Of a DNA stretch of 7,814 nt, positions 6,715 to 7,814 are shown one piece after another; position 1 is the first letter of the stretch; every line of letters begins with the position of its first letter. Source of the DNA: Anaerolineae bacterium (lineage in GTDB: Bacteria; Chloroflexota; Anaerolineae; 4572-78; NAK82); contig JAUVPY010000104.1 in assembly GCA_030598425.1 (NCBI GenBank), positions 1 through 7,814 on the forward strand. Direction: 5' to 3'. The notes below the pieces were generated by a model that saw only the letters and a program-made list of their open reading frames with translations, was not told where the DNA came from and did no database searches. Position numbers and translations under genes: made by a program.

Positions 6715-7248
6715 ATGGCCAATCTCAAACCCGGCGACCAAGCCATACCCTTTGACCTGCCCGGCGTAGACGACAAGCAACACGCGCTGGCTGACTACGC
6801 CGACAAAGAAGCAGTGGCCGTCATCTGGAGTTGCAACCACTGCCCCTACGTGCGCGCCTGGGAGGACCGCATGGTCCAGATTCAATCGGGCTATGCCGAT
6901 AAAGGTGTGCAGCTCATCGCCATCAGTTCCAATGATGCTCGGAAATACCCGGATGACAGCTTTCCCAAAATGAAAGAGCGCGCTGCACAGAAAAGTTTCA
7001 ACTTCCCTTACCTTTACGATGAAACGCAAGAGATCGCGCGCGCCTTCGGTGCCGAGCGCACGCCAGAGGTTTTCCTCTTTGACAAAAGCGGGACGCTGCG
7101 CTATCACGGCGCGATTGACGACAACTATGACGATCCCAGCGCCGTCCAGAGCCACTATCTGCGTAAAGCGCTTGACGCCGTGCTAGCCGGTCAGGCCCCG
7201 CTGACAGCCCAGACCCCACCTGTTGGCTGCACCGTCAAATGGAAGTAA
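6715..7248 (+). CDS. PRX_like1-type thioredoxin-fold redoxin (AhpC/TSA superfamily)
   Basis: This 177-residue protein begins MANLKPGDQAIPFDLPGVD, the typical N-terminus of AhpC/TSA and redoxin proteins. The active site is WSCNHCPYVRAWE with C40 and C43, a CxxC pair as in thioredoxin-like members. QLIAISSND (about 66-74) and RTPEVFLFDKSG give the central strands and cis-Pro loop. It ends PVGCTVKWK (C172), a tail characteristic of the PRX_like1 group (cd02969), whose role is poorly defined; thiol-disulfide exchange or peroxide reduction is likely. There is no signal peptide, so it is presumably cytoplasmic. It lies 43 nt after the single-Cys thioredoxin-fold gene, with its own GGAGGA, and is the last gene before a strong terminator. 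An in-frame TTG at 6688 is a poorer start. Confidence 0.93.
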   Translation: MANLKPGDQAIPFDLPGVDDKQHALADYADKEAVAVIWSCNHCPYVRAWEDRMVQIQSGYADKGVQLIAISSNDARKYPDDSFPKMKERAAQKSFNFPYLYDETQEIARAFGAERTPEVFLFDKSGTLRYHGAIDDNYDDPSAVQSHYLRKALDAVLAGQAPLTAQTPPVGCTVKWK

Positions 7249-7269
7249 GGCACGGGTTTGTCAACCGCC

Positions 7270-7302
7270 GCCCGACCTTCTCCGGCAAGGTCGGGCTTTT
7301 TT
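7270..7302 (+). terminator. Rho-independent terminator
   Basis: A perfect 10-bp GC-rich stem (GCCCGACCTT, 7270-7279, with AAGGTCGGGC, 7287-7296) has a 7-nt loop and is followed directly by TTTTTT (7297-7302). It ends the FHA-redoxin unit. There is no T tract on the minus-strand side, so it is not clearly bidirectional. Confidence 0.93.
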
Positions 7303-7346
7303 GCAGGCGATGAGGGAACGAATGTCACTCAAAGACCGGAGGGTCA

Positions 7347-7814
7347 TCATCGCCGTCGGCTGACGTGTATTGCCCCCATCAACGGCAAGAGTACCAATCC
7401 CAACGGCCCCAGACAACCGCTACTTACCGGCCCTTTACCTTCCACCTGCGAGTCGCCTTCAGGCCGATCGTCGATTCCCAATGGTCTCGGCTCGTCGTCC
7501 CCCCGAGCCCGCGTCTGATCGTGTACGACGATGGTCAGTGACTCCGACTGGGTCCTTCCCAACGAGAAGACAACCTCGAAAATGCCTGGCTGGTCATAGA
7601 CGTAGCTGGCGCTGTACGCCCGCTGGATCTCCGCCTCTGGCGTCCACTCGAGGCAGCCAGGGATGGCGCTCTGAACCATGCCATCGCCAAACTCGAGGGC
7701 GCTTTCCACGCAGTAGTAATCCCGGTTGTTGTTTAGTCCCCCCACCAGCCGCCCGGTGAAGTTGACGGTCAGCGGTGCGTCCCCCTCCACCACGTCGGCG
7801 CTGAGAGCGGTGTA
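7347..7814 (-). CDS. PKD-domain surface protein, C-terminal part (5' end beyond right edge)
   Basis: The minus-strand frame is open to the right edge. Residues before the first possible start, a GTG at 7793, read YTALSADV and join smoothly to VEGDAPLTVNFTG, a typical PKD first strand, so the gene continues past the window. The 155 visible codons hold one PKD (Ig-like) domain with FEGDG-type motif seen here as EFGDG and the closing YVYDQPGIFEVVFSL strand pair. Two cysteines (in DYYCVES and IPGCLEW) could form a disulfide. After a charged linker it ends in SGCLGPLGLVLLPLMGAIHV followed by SRRR, a short hydrophobic segment and Arg cluster like a C-terminal anchor or sorting signal. PKD domains mediate protein or polysaccharide contact in exported proteins. 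It is convergent with the redoxin unit. Enzyme domains, if any, are outside the window. Confidence 0.82.
   Translation of the reverse strand, partial: YTALSADVVEGDAPLTVNFTGRLVGGLNNNRDYYCVESALEFGDGMVQSAIPGCLEWTPEAEIQRAYSASYVYDQPGIFEVVFSLGRTQSESLTIVVHDQTRARGDDEPRPLGIDDRPEGDSQVEGKGPVSSGCLGPLGLVLLPLMGAIHVSRRR

Noticed and set aside
7370..7759. Plus-strand open frame over the PKD gene
   Set aside because: Its composition is Arg/Pro/Ser-rich as expected for a shadow frame, while the minus strand encodes a clear PKD domain that continues past the edge.

Overview
The window looks like a chromosomal piece of a moderately GC-rich environmental bacterium (roughly 55-60% GC by eye). Three traits favour Chloroflexota (Anaerolineae or Caldilineae type): a membrane FHA protein fused to TolB/PD40 repeats with a Thr-Pro-rich linker, a PKD-domain surface protein with a hydrophobic Arg-ended tail, and short tandem repeats running into gene ends. 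That assignment is an inference from style, not from a marker gene.

Region 1 (1-4161, + strand) is a run of radical-SAM genes. First comes a B12-binding-type radical SAM protein cut by the left edge. A 68-residue unrecognised small protein overlaps it by ATGA. A second, full-length B12-binding radical SAM protein follows after 7 nt. After a 73-nt gap with repeat-like sequence comes a third radical SAM protein with a SPASM/twitch-like C-terminal cysteine region. The first three genes are almost certainly co-transcribed and the fourth probably is. No substrate gene, transporter or recognised precursor peptide is visible, so the product is unknown. This is the best candidate here for an undescribed pathway.

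Region 2 (4162-4377) is a 216-nt intergenic region. It holds a perfect 9-bp inverted repeat enclosing smaller hairpins, a good sigma70-like promoter and a strong ribosome binding site.

Region 3 (4378-7302, + strand) is a second transcription unit. It encodes a 658-residue protein with a cytoplasmic FHA domain, one membrane span, and an outside half with a DUF4352-like domain and PD40/TolB-type repeats. A 104-residue single-cysteine thioredoxin-fold protein follows 2 nt later, then a PRX_like1-type redoxin. A textbook rho-independent terminator closes the unit. Together it reads as phosphothreonine-linked or envelope-associated signalling coupled to thiol redox chemistry; the functional link is inferred from gene order only.

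Region 4 (7347-7814, - strand) is the C-terminal part of a PKD-domain surface protein that runs off the right edge and converges on the terminator. I see no RNA genes, CRISPR arrays, insertion sequences or recombinase genes.
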